Shown: positions 47,363 through 59,539 of the stretch, piece by piece
Position numbering within the stretch: the first letter of the stretch is position 1
Layout: every line of letters begins with the position of its first letter
The notes under the pieces: generated by a model
Seen by the model: the letters and a program-made list of their open reading frames with translations, nothing else
The model's database searches: none
What the model was told of the DNA's origin: nothing
Assembly (NCBI GenBank): GCA_018873245.2
Contig: JAEMBT020000007.1
Span: 3,157,129 to 3,221,128, forward strand
DNA length: 64,000 bases
Reading direction: 5' to 3'
Source: Archegozetes longisetosus
Lineage: Eukaryota > Arthropoda > Arachnida > Sarcoptiformes > Trhypochthoniidae
Translations under genes and position numbers: made by a program

Positions 47363-47576
47363 AGCTGAAGAAGCGGTTCTTAAAGCTTAATCAAACCATA
47401 CTGAAACTCTGCAACAACACAAGCAAAACCGATATAAACATGATTTCTTTATCATCACCAACTGATCCATGACCAAAGATGATGATAATGAAATCATGTT
47501 TATATCGGTTTTGCTTGTGTTGTTGCAGAGTTTCAGTATGGTTTGATTAAGCTTTAAGAAACCGCTTCCTCAGCTA
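47363..47576. repeat. Long near-perfect hairpin (candidate hpRNA or MITE)
   Basis: The arms 47377-47447 and 47490-47560 are exact complements over 71 bp, separated by a 42-nt loop; with one bulge and a few mismatches the pairing extends outward to 47363 and 47576. No target duplication or family signature found. The arm sequence (TACTGAAACTCTGCAACAAC) is less AT-rich than the surroundings. Confidence 0.9.
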
Positions 47577-47579
47577 AAG

Positions 47580-48699
47580 TAGTGATATTGATGGTGATAA
47601 CGATAGCAGTAGTGTCCATCTAAAGACTTTTTATTTGGTAATAATCTCATAGTCTACAGTTGCAGATACGCAAATTGTACTTGCGATAACTATATGCGAA
47701 TTATCTCTAACTAGACATTTTTCATTCAGGGGTTTTCTGTAGCCTGCAGATCTAAAATGCGACCGATAAATTCAAGGTTTGTTTCAAAACTGTCGTTACT
47801 CTCAACTCGATTTGAATATCTGAATCTTTCTCAAAATATTTAGTCGACAAAACCATTATATTTCTTACTCAACTTAGGCTGATTTTCAGTATCAGTTTAT
47901 GCAATTTTTAAGTACAGTCATCGAACATTTATAAGAAAAAATTACCGACTGATTTTGTTACTTCATAGCACCGAAAAATCTCGTTTCTGGTATACCATAA
48001 TTTGTATATTATGATCCACATACACGAGTTTGAATATTTTCAAAATTAAGATTAAGATATCCTATTATTTTTACAAATAATTTTGATAAATATGTACCTT
48101 AAGTTTATTTTCTCGTAGATTAGGCCAGAATAATAGATCACTTTGATTATAATACTGGCTGCAATACTTTCATAATAAACACATCATAGCTTTAAGAGTT
48201 AGGAAAGAACTATCTGAGCGATATTTTTCGTTGCTATAATTTCATAGATCGGGTCGATATTTGGTATATAAAATACTATATGTCGGTGCACAAAGATGCA
48301 TAAATCTATGCTGAAAATCAGGATAAATTGAACAAAAGACCTAAGTAATAATTATTATTCTCTTAACTCTTAAATATATAATGAATAGAAAAAGCATTTT
48401 TGTTAAAACCCAAGTTTTACTTCAGAACTAAGTTCACAAATCTCAATACCACTAATGCATATAAACTTTGTCATTCTCGACGAATTTAACTCCACCAAAA
48501 CCACCAAAGAACATCCAAAATCGTTATAACTACCAAACTTTACGGAATTGCTCTCTTGTGATCAAAACATAAATGACATGAAAGTCAATCACTGAAATTT
48601 CAGGAACTCGACGTTGTGGACCAAGTTAAATAGTCTTTTGGCTCAATATTACAAATAACTTGAGGAATGTCTCAATAAAATCTTGACGTCAAAAGGCTC
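47580..48699. other. Intergenic, nothing recognised
   Basis: AT-rich; no gene, RNA or inverted repeat that I can support. Confidence 0.45.
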
Positions 48700-48860
48700 A
48701 GGAATACTTCAGATATTAACTTGAATTTAAACTATTTTATGCATCCCTTAATTCTGCAGCGGTTGAACGAAGTTTATATCAATTTTCAAGCATATTCTCA
48801 ATTAGAGAAGAGAAAACTTAAACACAGAAAGCATTGCAAAATTTTAAAATATAACGGTTT
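48700..48860 (+). pseudogene. hAT transposase relic, C-terminal region
   Basis: The plus strand reads LFYASLNSAAVERSLYQFSS and IFSIREEKT before a stop, resembling the hAT dimerisation motif (AAVERxFS). No element ends found. Short match, moderate trust. Confidence 0.45.
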
Positions 48861-49324
48861 ATTGTAACATTCAACTCTTTTGTATAACTTTCTATCGCAA
48901 CTACCACGAAATAAAATGTTTATAAACAAATAACCACTAAAGATATTTATTTCGACTAAAAATCCTTTCTCTAATCATAAGTTTATTGCGAAAGTGTTTA
49001 TAGTAAGGTGACCCATTATTTTGGTTCAATCCATGAGAAAATAAACATAAGGTAAATATTTTATCAAAATGAATTGCGAAAATAATAGGATGCTTTTATC
49101 TTAATTTGAGAAATATTCAACTTTTCTATATAAATGATTATCTGTTTTATGGTTAAGTGTAAAATTGTGCCAATTCCATCGCATTCATTATATCCTAAAG
49201 AGTATTAACTAAGTAAGAAAAAGTATTTCTCAAACTTTAGATTCACACCATTACTACATTGATTGTACTTCAGATAAACAGCTAAGTCTTTGAACCACAA
49301 CTTAATTGTTAATTCTGTGTTATT

Positions 49325-50325
49325 ATGTTGCTAAAAGTTGCTTTAATATTGATCTGTATCATTGGAGTATATGGTGGTGTTTGTCCTCCAGCAGAAGTAT
49401 CCCAGCCGTGTACATGCGAGAAAGATATCATAACTTGCTCTACGACTGAACCATTTAACCTAAAGAGAGTTTTTCTGGACATTGCGGTCAGTTTGGACGA
49501 CAAGGGTAAGGATTTCACAGCAATTAAGCTCAATAGTAGTACAATAGAAGGACTAGAGGACGATATTTTCACGACATCACATTCAAAGTGATAAACATAA
49601 CAAATGTAAGCAATTTAAAATGGATTTCTTCACATGCATTTGCGAATATCATTCAGAATATTCAAGAAATTCATATAATCGGAGATTCAAAGCTTGGAGA
49701 CACCTATGTTTTGGAGCTTTTTGATGCTTTGAGTACTTTAGTTAATGCCATCACTATTGATATTGAGTTGAGTTATTTGAAAGCTATTCCGCCAAATGCT
49801 TTTCGGTATATTAATGGCAGACAGAAAGCATTGACTAATTTATACATTACTCGCAGTCGAAATGCGAGCAGAATGATTACTACTATAGGAAGTTATGCTT
49901 TTTACTATTTGAATAGTTTGACTAAACTATTATTAGCCAACCATCAGATCGATTATATACCATATCATGCCTTCAATTTTGAGAAGCCATCCACTGTTTT
50001 ACTAGCTATTGATCTACAGTACAATAAACTAAATGGTTCCAGTTTTGAAATTGGAGTTTTTATTAATACTAATCGACCGATCGATTTGGATTTAAGATTC
50101 AATCTGATAGAATATTTGGATGAGAAGGTTTTCGCACCGGTTCTAAGACTTGATAAGCTGAATAAGATCCACTTGGATGGAAATCCTTTAGAATGTGATT
50201 GTCGTATGCATTGGTTGCTTAAAGAGAGAGCTCAGATTGAGAAACAAGTAATTGATGCCAAATGCAAAAGTGGAAAATTGTTCTGGACTTTGAATGAAAG
50301 AGATTTTAATTGTAAAGATTTTTGA
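49325..50325 (+). CDS. Secreted leucine-rich-repeat protein with one frameshift
   Basis: Single exon. The start MLLKVALILICIIGVYG is a signal peptide, followed by a cysteine N-cap (CPPAEVSQPCTCEKDIITC), LRR units (for example LTNLYITRSRNASRMI, LNSLTKLLLANHQIDYIPYH and LDLRFNLIEYLDEKVFAP) and a typical LRRCT cap (LEGNPLECDCRMHWLL-like: DGNPLECDCRMHWLLKERA ... CKSGKLFWTLNERDFNCKDF). The family, often labelled oplophorus-luciferin monooxygenase non-catalytic subunit-like, is abundant in mites; its role is not known. A one-base change near 49571-49575 puts the first 82 codons (ending DDIF) in one frame and DITFKVINITNVSNLKWIS onward in another. No splice signals could bridge it, so it is a young pseudogene, an allele, or a sequence error. 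TATATAAAT near 49127 may be its TATA box if a 5' UTR intron exists. Confidence 0.85.
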
Positions 50326-50329
50326 AACT

Positions 50330-51807
50330 GTAAAACTTGTTTAATGTTAACCGATTAACTAAGCCTCAAACTGCTTTGAATAAAGTTCTTAAATCTTTTG
50401 AGTATTTTGATTGAACGCTTAAGTAAATGTATTTTAATTGATAGCACTTCAAATAATTAAATAATAAGTTTAATGTTAGCATTCGTTTTAATAAATTACA
50501 GGGGTAGATTATAGATAAGGTGCCAGATACTTAGTTTGTTACTGGGCAGTCCTGATTTATGATTATAAATTGAGCTAATCCAGTTCAAAAAATTCTGAAA
50601 TAGAAAAATGTTCACTTGTAAAATTTTCAACAAATTATAAAATTCAATAATAATTCACTAAAATTAGAAAGGAGGGCAATTAACGAAGTTTAAACACAAT
50701 CCTATTATTATGATTTTTATTATTTTTTCGAGCAGTTTTTCATTTGAACTCTTTTGATTCCATATTTGAATAAACAACTTTTAGCAGTTTTATAGAAAAA
50801 ATTTAGTTATTTCCTAATTTTACATAACTTTTAAAATTTTTTTACATATTGTTCAACCTATTCTTTCACTCTCTTTTTGATTTCTTAGGCTTTCAGTCAT
50901 TGCCAGATTTTCTTCAGAGTTGTTTTTTCATTTTCTATTCGATTTGATATGATTCACAGTCCTTGTGCCTATTCTCTGTCCTTAAAAAAATCGACAGCTT
51001 TTGGTTTTCCTTTATCTATATTTTGTTTATAGAAATTTGCAGTCAACATTTTACTATAGTTTTGAACTAATGTTTGTATATTTACTAAATATATTAATTT
51101 ATATAAACTATATTCAATTCTAAAAACTACGGCAACTACGCGATTAGTTTATATACTCGGATATTTTTGGAAAATAATCTATATGTATATTATAAGAAAA
51201 CTTATTTTGTGGGGATTTTTTCCGAGTATATTAAAGTACGATGACATATCTAAAATTCATTACAATGCTTTTTCATAACAAGTATAAGATAAAATATTTT
51301 ATTGCAAAAATGATAGTAAACTCAACGAATAAATGGAATCTTAGCAATATAGATTAAAATGCATGAAGAATTGAGAGCAGATTTAATTGTTTGTGATGAA
51401 GCTATAAAGATTATGGAGATTAAATTTTTGTTTAGAGCCGGTAACGACGCGTTAAGAGATGCACTACGTCTAATTAAACAAAAGAATTGTCTACAGATGA
51501 CTCAATAAAGAATTAGTTTGTTCTAGAACAAAACAAAATGACAATTATGTGAAATTAGAAGCAATGTAAGTGTAATCTACATATTTAGTATTCTTTCCCT
51601 TTCTATGGGAACCGATTCTTAAGAAATCTCTTTTAGCAAAGACTTTTGAATAAACTTTTTGAAACTCTTGATGCTTCTCACGAAGGCTGTCTCCAAGTCA
51701 TAAATAGAACAGCATGAGCGACTTCACGGTAGTCTTGTTAGATATCAGTGGTCAATAATGAGAGGAAAAATTGGTCTCAGCAAATTCTGATAAGAAAATT
51801 ACTCTAG
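50330..51807. other. Intergenic; one short unassigned frame
   Basis: AT-rich. A 49-codon frame (51359-51508, starting MHEELRADLIVCDEAIKIME) has plausible composition but no recognised family; I do not call it a gene. Confidence 0.45.
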
Positions 51808-51815
51808 CCTGCCTC

Positions 51816-53824
51816 AAGGGTGACCAAGTGTCCCGCATACCGCATGCACCTCTCGCAGGACGGAAGATATTTGTTATTCACTAAGTATTTTTGTTGGCAG
51901 AAATACTTTATTTGATGAGTGTTGTTCATATAATGTAATATTTAAAAGTTTGGCTAAAGATGATAAGAATTTTGATAATGAAACTATCTGATGAAAAATT
52001 ATTACGATGTAGAATCTTAAAAAATAACTTTCCTGATTTGCAGTATGTAATTGAGTGTGTTATGTGTCTGAGTTTCTAGCCTTCGGCCTTTTGGGCAGAA
52101 AGTCATCCCTAGCCCGAGTCCTTGGGGCCGACAGTATGGGTCAGCCTCTTAAAATTTTCACAATTTATTTTTGAATATTTAATTGAAGAATATTGAATGT
52201 TGAAAATTTATTGTCGACAATTGAAGCTGTACTTTCAATTTATGTAAGCAATGCTAATGTCAAAAGGATTTTCAGCTTAATTAACAATACTTGTTACTCA
52301 GTATTGGAAAGCGTTTATCTGGTATTTTTCTTAACTGCTAAGGGATAGACATAATAATTTAAGGAGCAGATATGAAATATAAAACATTATTTTCAACATT
52401 TCAGGCATGTTATGAATTTTTATATTTTTAACATTTGTTGATAGCGAAAACCCCTGATTTTAGTTTGCACTTTATTTTCTTTATCAGACATATTAAAAGT
52501 TTTAAAATTTTTCTCAGATGCATCATATTTAATAATTTCTCATATTTACAATGAAAAAGGAACAGATTATTAACTAAAAATATTAAAAGGGAAGTCTGTT
52601 CAAAAGTTAATTTTAACTTGAAATGCAATTTATTTTATAGTTGTGTTGATAAAAACTTTTATATGCTACAAAATCTAACATGAAATATGTATATAAATTT
52701 AAATGATGTTAATTGACTACTAAGCAATAATTTTGATTGGCGAAATTAAAGCAAAGAGAAGACTTACCTTTTAAGGTTCAGCCTTTTTGGTAGACTCAAG
52801 GTGGCAACACTGGTTATGTCTACACTGATTTGTAACGATTATGTTGAGAGTGTTTAAAGTATTATCTATCCAATAAGAAAGTGCACAAACACCTCTAGAG
52901 CTAGAGGTCTTAACAAAAAATATAACTTATACGTATGAGACGATGCTAGTCCTCACTCAAATAACTTTGTGAATGTAGCTGTTAAATCCTTCAACTAGTT
53001 CAATAGGATGGCAGCACAGCTAGAGGCCAAACTAAAACATGTATTAGTGCGACATACATGGGCGAGTGGCCTAAAAAACCCCGTATCTACGATAGAATTT
53101 GCTACTTGCCTGAGTGTGTCGCACTAGTACGGGGACTAGCATCGCCCATTCTTTAGCCCGATACGCAAAACTTTTCAGCCAATGAAAAATCATTTCCACA
53201 AAACAAAACACTAAAGCCATCACATAAAAAACGTTGAAGTATTCTGTGATATTTTAGTCATTTTGCAATAGATTTTGAGTAATATAACTGAACGTTATTT
53301 ATTTTTAAATTATATGATATTAAATTTTAATTTTAACTGTGATTAAATTATTGTACAATTTTTTCTCAATTAAAATATTAAATTTCAAAATATTTTTTTA
53401 TAACGTGTAAACATGTTTAATTGAATTTTTTCAAATTTACTACTTAATAAAACGAAGACTTTCTATTGGACTTTAAAGTTTTTTGTCAAAACCTCTGGCT
53501 CTAGAGGTGTTTGTGCACTTTCTTTTTGGACAGATTATAATGCAAAATTTTTAGACTGATAAACGTAGTCTAGTGAATTATAGTTTAGTAAAAGCAGCAA
53601 TATGCATACTATTTAAATTTTCAACGACACGTTTTATGATTGAAATGAAGTTGTGATTTCATACAAAGCAATAAAAAATTATTATATGCAGTAAAATCTC
53701 ATAATTTTTTTAATAATAAAGATTGTAAATTTGCAAATAAAAATTAATAATTTTAAAAAATATTTTATAAGGGGGCCAAAATTTTTTTGTTCTGCATTTA
53801 ACAGTTTTTGGATTGATCGCCTTA
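51816..53824 (+). mobile_element. hAT element, decayed
   Basis: Ends AAGGGTGACCAAGTGTCCCG and diverged complement; perfect 8-bp duplication CCTGCCTC (51808-51815, 53825-53832). Transposase remains include LLRCRILKNNFPDLQYVIE (about 51990-52060) and NANVKRIFSLINNTCYSV (about 52250-52310) with stops and gaps. It contains a short GC-rich block (about 52070-52140) and a complete nested element at 52862-53537. Parent family of the deletion derivative at 37200. Confidence 0.88.
52862..53537. mobile_element. Nested foldback element in the hAT
   Basis: Ends TATCTATCCAATAAGAAAG and complement over about 55 bp (shared GTGCACAAACACCTCTAGAG), TA on both sides (52860-52861, 53538-53539). Inner inverted pairs (GATGCTAGTCC; TAGTGCGACA) give a second stem with higher GC. 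Non-coding. Confidence 0.85.
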
Positions 53825-54123
53825 CCTGCCTCATAAATATAATAAAGAGAAAAGTCACTCATTTTTGAAATTTCACATTTTCATAAGAGCTTCTTTAATA
53901 AAAGATCCATAATAAAGTGAAAAAAATTATTGAAACACAGATATATTAATACATATCGATTCTATGAATTCTGGAAAGAGAGCTTCTTTGACATCAAATT
54001 AACTGCATAAAATTGATTTCAAACATATTTGGAATTTGTATTATTCAACTTTAATATCTACTATTTTATTTTAATTACACATTTCATACTAGATTTGAAA
54101 TTATCAGTAGTTATCTCATATTC

Positions 54124-54135
54124 TATATAAAAAGG
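54124..54135 (+). promoter_or_regulatory. TATA box of the cysteine-rich membrane protein
   Basis: TATATAAAAAGG about 90 bp before the ATG at 54217; a well-formed arthropod-type TATA box. Confidence 0.7.
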
Positions 54136-54216
54136 CAGAGAGGTTCCTTTTACTTAGTTATAAAGTCTTTCGCTTCATTTTGAGTTATAATTCATTTAGA
54201 GGGGTTTGATCAGAAA

Positions 54217-54909
54217 ATGACTTTTGGTACTAAATTAATTTTAGTTATAATAACTATAGTTTTATCCAGTGAGAATTATAGTAATGCTAACGATAAATTC
54301 GAATTAGTTAAAAATTTAACAAATTTATCAGAACATAGGGCATCAGCCGGGGAATCATGTAATGATTCGCGTGATTGTTATAATAACACAGAATGTTATT
54401 ATTATAGATGTACATGTAAGCCTAAATTTTATGAGGTTAACAAAATATGCATATATGGATTTAAAAGGGGACAAACAAGATGTAATTATGACAGTGATTG
54501 TTATGCTGTTGATGATAATTCACAATGCGTTGGTCAATATTGTTATCGTTATGGTAGCTGTTATAATTCAACTGGAAGTGATTGTAATGATGCTCCGAAA
54601 AATTACGCATATTTATGGTCTCTTACGATAATTCCTGTGATCATCATATGTTGTTGTGTATGTTGTTGTCGGAAACGATCTCACAAACCAGTTCTTATTC
54701 TGCATGCAGTTCCTCAGCCGATGGTGGTTCGACCGGCTGTTGTCGGGGCGATGGTCGTGGAAGCGAGAGTTGTGAATGGAGAAATCGTTGAAGCAACTGT
54801 GGTTGAAGGGACTTGCGTCAATGGAAGAATTGTTGACGCATCTATGCTCCATATTGAACAAAATGATTCTCAAGCATCTTATAATAATAGAAATGCATTA
54901 CGATACTAA
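54217..54909 (+). CDS. EB/EGF-like cysteine-rich single-pass membrane protein
   Basis: Intronless, 230 residues. The start MTFGTKLILVIITIVLSSEN is a signal peptide. Residues about 46-125 hold cysteine-rich modules of the EB/EGF type (ESCNDSRDCYNNTECYYYRC; TRCNYDSDCYAVDDNSQC). One membrane segment follows (about 132-152, YLWSLTIIPVIIICCCVCCC) ending in a cysteine run and RKR, a likely palmitoylation site. The cytoplasmic tail has repeated hydrophobic-acidic units (MVVEARVVNGEIVEATVVEG, then VNGRIVDA). Type I topology is inferred. The ligand and role are unknown; similar short proteins are numerous in mites and insects. A proper TATA box and open frame support an expressed gene. Confidence 0.82.
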   Translation: MTFGTKLILVIITIVLSSENYSNANDKFELVKNLTNLSEHRASAGESCNDSRDCYNNTECYYYRCTCKPKFYEVNKICIYGFKRGQTRCNYDSDCYAVDDNSQCVGQYCYRYGSCYNSTGSDCNDAPKNYAYLWSLTIIPVIIICCCVCCCRKRSHKPVLILHAVPQPMVVRPAVVGAMVVEARVVNGEIVEATVVEGTCVNGRIVDASMLHIEQNDSQASYNNRNALRY

Positions 54910-54911
54910 AT

Positions 54912-55874
54912 TTATATATTAATACTGTGATTTTAATTATATACTTTAAATATAGATAATATCTTACCATAATAGTCTTAAGATATTCAAATACAAATAT
55001 TCTAATATAGGTAAAACATATTGCGATATTTGAATTTCGATTGTGCAAACTTAATTGCAGTTTGTAACCTTATCAGCCAGTTATATATATTAAATTTGCA
55101 ATATGACTATGATCATATAACTCGTGTAATTAATCGAAAAGTTAGTCAATTCTAATGAGTTTAAGACTGCCATTATGAAGAAAGAATTTCAGAAAGCTTA
55201 TTATAGTAATGATAAATCACCGGATATTCAGTATCATTAATAATAATTCTAAGGCTTAATTAGTTATAGTTATTAATAGGACGAATAACTAGAGTTAGGC
55301 TACAAGTCGAATATACAGGAAACAAGTCAAACAATTATTAAAAAATGAGCTTCCAGTTTAGACAGTATTCTGAGTCAGATACCAGGCGAGGATCTTTAAA
55401 GCTAAGTTTTGAAATTGTCATCAATCGAAAGATTAATGCGGTGCGTATCATCCATTAAAGCAAATGACGTAAATATATTCCAAACAAAAATAGTATGAAA
55501 TAAGAATTATTGAGGAATAAATGTCCTTCAACTTAAGACGTAATATAACTAAAGATTTGTTAGCATTTAATCATTGAAACTCCCGGAGTGAAAATTCTAG
55601 CTTTTCAATCTCTTGTCTCTGTTCAAAATAAAACAGTGGATCATCTAATAATTGCATTGAAGCAAAAGATATATTAATGAAGGTAAACTTAAAGTCCTCT
55701 ATGGTCTATTGAGACAGGTGAGAATGGAAATACATGCTAACTTAGGTTCGGACTGATAACAATTCACCACCGAGCTAAAAGCTACTTAACCTTTCCTATA
55801 CACACTTTATGCATCCAGCGAACTCTAGTAGTCAATCATCTTATATTCATATAGTGTATTTCTATATTGTAAAT
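54912..55874. other. Intergenic, nothing recognised
   Basis: 3' flank of the membrane-protein gene; AT-rich, no supported feature. Confidence 0.45.
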
Positions 55875-55959
55875 TATTAAGTCGACTGAAAAGTAATCGC
55901 ACGTTCATATCTCCTTATTGAAACAGATATAAAAATGATGTTTTGGTATTACAGTATAG

Positions 55960-56394
55960 TCTTGTTATTTTGAACTCGCTTCTGCCAAAAATTTTGTTCA
56001 AAATAGCGAGTTTTCAAAATATCCGGTACAATGAAAAGTCTGAAATAAAGATTTCGCTCAAAATGCAATATTTGAATGATTAACACTAAGATTTTATTTA
56101 GATTGGGATTCAGGTTTGAGTCTCGTCCACGAATTTCTGGAACCTGGACTTCTCAGCAGTATTAGTAATATTGATTTTTTGTGAAAATTTCATATATTGA
56201 AACTATTAGACAGATATTTCAAAACAGAGAGGCATACAATAATAGACTGATGTTCAAATTGGTCCAAAATACTGAGTGTTTCAAAATAAGCAGTATTATT
56301 AACATTATTCCTTAGGAGAAATGACGGGACATTTTGGAGGTCCAAAATAGATGGTATTTCAAAACATTCGTTTTCAAAATATCGAGTGTCTACT
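55960..56394. mobile_element. Pogo-like MITE nested in the mariner (candidate)
   Basis: The left end CAGTATAGTCTTGTTATTTT and the right end, complement of CAGTAGACACTCGATATTTT, are imperfect inverted repeats with the CAGT start typical of pogo/Tigger elements. Exact borders are uncertain because a TACAGT motif recurs on both sides. Confidence 0.6.
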
Positions 56395-56399
56395 GCATA

Positions 56400-57111
56400 T
56401 AATACAGTCTCATCCAATCCTTATGACAATTCCCAACGCTTTGGAAGCCTTGGTATTCCAATGGCGGCATTTAAAAAATCAACTTCATCGTAAGCCACTT
56501 TCAAAGCAATTTCATTTGAAAATCTTTTACCCTTATTCGATTTCTTAATTCTAGAAATGCCGTCGTAATCACAGAGTTTAAATCAGGGCTATAAAGGGAT
56601 ATTTTGACTCCTCCCATTGATGTCTGATCAAGAAATTCTTGACATTTTGATGTTTATGTGGTCTTACATTATCATGCAATATTATAGAATATTGAATTCG
56701 GTGTCTTTGTATGTAAGGAAGTATTACTCTTTCCAAAAATTGAACATATACGTCATTGTTCACAGTTTGATATTTCGCAAGAATTTGATAACTCAGCACC
56801 TGATTTTGATAAAAAGCCACTGTCATCATCTGCTTCCGATCTTTCAACGTTGCCTTTACTTTCGTTGGTCTGAAATTAAATTCAGGGTCATTTACATGGA
56901 TTTAAAAATTCCAATTTTTCGAAAATCAAACATACGGCTCCTCTCCAGGATATCGATACTCTTTTGACTGTGAAGCATCCTGAGGGTCATAACTTTTTAT
57001 ACATGTTTCATCGATAGCTATAATACTATCTATGAATTCGATATCATGGTGTTCTATTGATAAATTACTCCAAGTTCTTTCTGTTCGACTGTAAGACTGC
57101 ATGGTAACCAA
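56400..57111 (-). pseudogene. Mariner transposase relic
   Basis: Minus-strand pieces: IIAIDETCIKSYDPQDASQS (first catalytic Asp region), MTVAFYQNQVLSYQILAKYQ then QTVNNDVYVQFLERVILPYI, SIILHDNVRPHKHQNVKNFL (second Asp), and a remnant of the C-terminal WEKCI-type end. Several frame changes and stops; inactive. Confidence 0.78.
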
Positions 57112-57641
57112 GGTGATGACACATTGCTCACATTGTCTCTTTAAAAGCTGTTGAATGATTGAACTTACTGGTCCCTAACCTTAAAGCTAACTCTTCTGCG
57201 GTCCAACTTCTTTGTTCATCTGAGTTTTTCAAGTGAATGTTGATATTCTTCATCTGTTACAACACAAGGTCTCCCATTGCATGGCTAATCTTGAAATGAT
57301 GTACGCCCTTCATTTCAAAATTGATGGCATAGATTATATACCTATCTCATCTTAATTGCGACCGGTTATTTTAGTTAGTATTCTAAAAATCTGAAGGACA
57401 GTAGAGCACAGTAATACATGGCACTTTATAAACGCCCTCTGTTTTTCGTTGGTAACACTGGCCCGAAGAAGGCCAATATTCGAGGCTATTTCAATATCAC
57501 TAATAATAAGCAGTAAAATCAAAGTGGTTTGCATGGTGAAGCAGTAAATTAGCAAGCTTATAATAATTTGTAGTAAAAATATTTATTACTTTATTCATTG
57601 ATAAGATATAGATGTGCAATTACTTTTCAGCCTTTACATAC

Positions 57642-59520
57642 TGATAATGTTACTTTTTATGTGATGTGAACTCCGTTTCAAAAGATTGAAATTTTTTACT
57701 ACTTATAAAGTTTCGTAAAGATCAGCAAATCAGATGAAAATCACATAAGAGCTAAAGAATATACCTGTGATTAAAACTACAAGCTTCGAGTTGTTATCTC
57801 TAACATTTTCTATCAAATTAAATTTTTAATTCGATTAGGCACACACTTTTAAAACAAGTCAAGTAATGTGAATTAAAACTGATCTATGATTCGTGTTTTC
57901 TCAGAGATGTTCTGAATGCTACCCCAACACATTATCCAGACTATTTGTAAATGAAAATATTAAATTTAAATTTAATTTCAATTTTGAGAATATGCCATTT
58001 ATTCATATTCCATTATATTTTAGCTCATTTTGAGGTCATGATATATCTTCGAATAAATTGTTGATATTTTGAGACAGTATATTGTTAGTTAGTTCAGTTT
58101 TTGTTTATTTTTGGAACCAATTGAAATTCAACAATTTTGATGTGAATATCAATGGAAAGTTATAAAATTAGTAAGTTTTGGCGACAAAACCCAATCAAGT
58201 TGAGTGATAAAAGAATGCATATAATTTTGATTGAAAGCTCTTTTAAAAAGTTTCAAATCGGTATATTACTAGTTGAGATACTATAAAAAATAAAGTTTTC
58301 ATAACAGAATATTCATATGAAACGAAATTCTCAATTATTTTTAAATAAGGTTTATATTAATATATTGTACATATGTTTTATATATAAACCATAATGTAAA
58401 TAATATTAGATTATATGTAAATAGATAACTCACTATGATTTATATTCCTATGAATAAATAACTTTTGAATGAATTCCTATCTAGTCCGAAAAAAGAATGC
58501 AAAAATATTTATCCAAATAGCAAATATTAAAATAGTACGATCCTACCGTAGGCTAGTGATAGAAATATATAAGATTAAATAATAAAAATCTGGTGGTAGG
58601 GAATGACAACAAAAATTTTGATGTCTTATAAACTAATAAATAAAAATAGCTCAAACTAGTCATAAAGTATGGGATCCCATACAAGAATTGTTACGATATA
58701 AGACCAGTGAATACAAGAGTGTTATAAGCATGACTGCGATAGAAAGATATATGAAAAAGTAAAATTGATCTGTAATAGAAAGTGAGAAGTGGGAACAGCA
58801 CCAAAAGACTGCATATTTACCTCTCTTCTTTGGTTCATTACTATATGGATTTAAATTTTTACAGCTGAATTCCATTTATGGTTTATGTGTCAAAATGATA
58901 CAAAATATGTGTGCTAAAAGTAGTTTAAAAGTCATGGTTTAAGCCATGATCTTTGCATCACATTTTTTATCTCAATAGATAACAATTTTCCATGAAACTT
59001 TCGGTTTATAAGGTTCGTGAGCATGGATGGTAATCGTAAAATTTTTAAATACTCATTACACGTTTTCGGATGAGTGCCCATTTTCCAGGGATGTTACAGA
59101 ACTGAAAATATAACGTGATGACTGATTTTGGACCTAAAATATAACTTTGATCAAAAGGGGACCCTTTGTATTTGAAAGTCAAGATTTAATGGAAATAAGT
59201 CATCATACTTATCTATGAGTTTATTAAATCTTAAGATCCGAAATTGCATTTAATTTAATTTTAAAAATAGTGAATATATTTTTTATTTATCATCTGCTCG
59301 ATTTTTGTTTGTCATTTATATTTGTGTTAAAAATAAGAGAAAATGGGGTTTATGTGTTGCAAATTAATCTTTAATTTTAAGATTTAACAGAAAAATAATT
59401 CAAAGCTTTAAGTTAAACTTTTCCGTTTGTTGATATTGAATTAGTAGTAAGCAATAGGTGTTTTCAAAAAATAGTAGACCCGACTTTTTCAATTATAAAA
59501 TATTATCGAGAATGTTATTC
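57642..59520. other. Intergenic, nothing recognised
   Basis: AT-rich sequence with no recognisable gene, RNA or repeat. Confidence 0.5.
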
Positions 59521-59533
59521 TATCTTAATAAAA

Positions 59534-59539
59534 ACTTTA
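59534..59539 (-). terminator. Polyadenylation signal overlapping the MOCS2B stop codon
   Basis: On the minus strand AACAAATAAAG contains both the stop codon TAA and an AATAAA signal, implying a very short 3' UTR. Confidence 0.5.

Larger units (their letters stand above)
55877..57638 (-). mobile_element. Mariner element, decayed
   Basis: Ends TTAAGTCGACTGAAAAGTAA and the complement of TGTAAAGGCTGAAAAGTAAT, with TA at both borders (55875-55876, 57639-57640). Transposase pieces lie on the minus strand. A pogo-like MITE is inserted near its left end. Confidence 0.82.

Noticed and set aside
51359-51508. 49-codon frame MHEELRADLIVCDEAIKIME...
   Set aside because: Protein-like composition but too short, no recognised family, no promoter or polyadenylation context.
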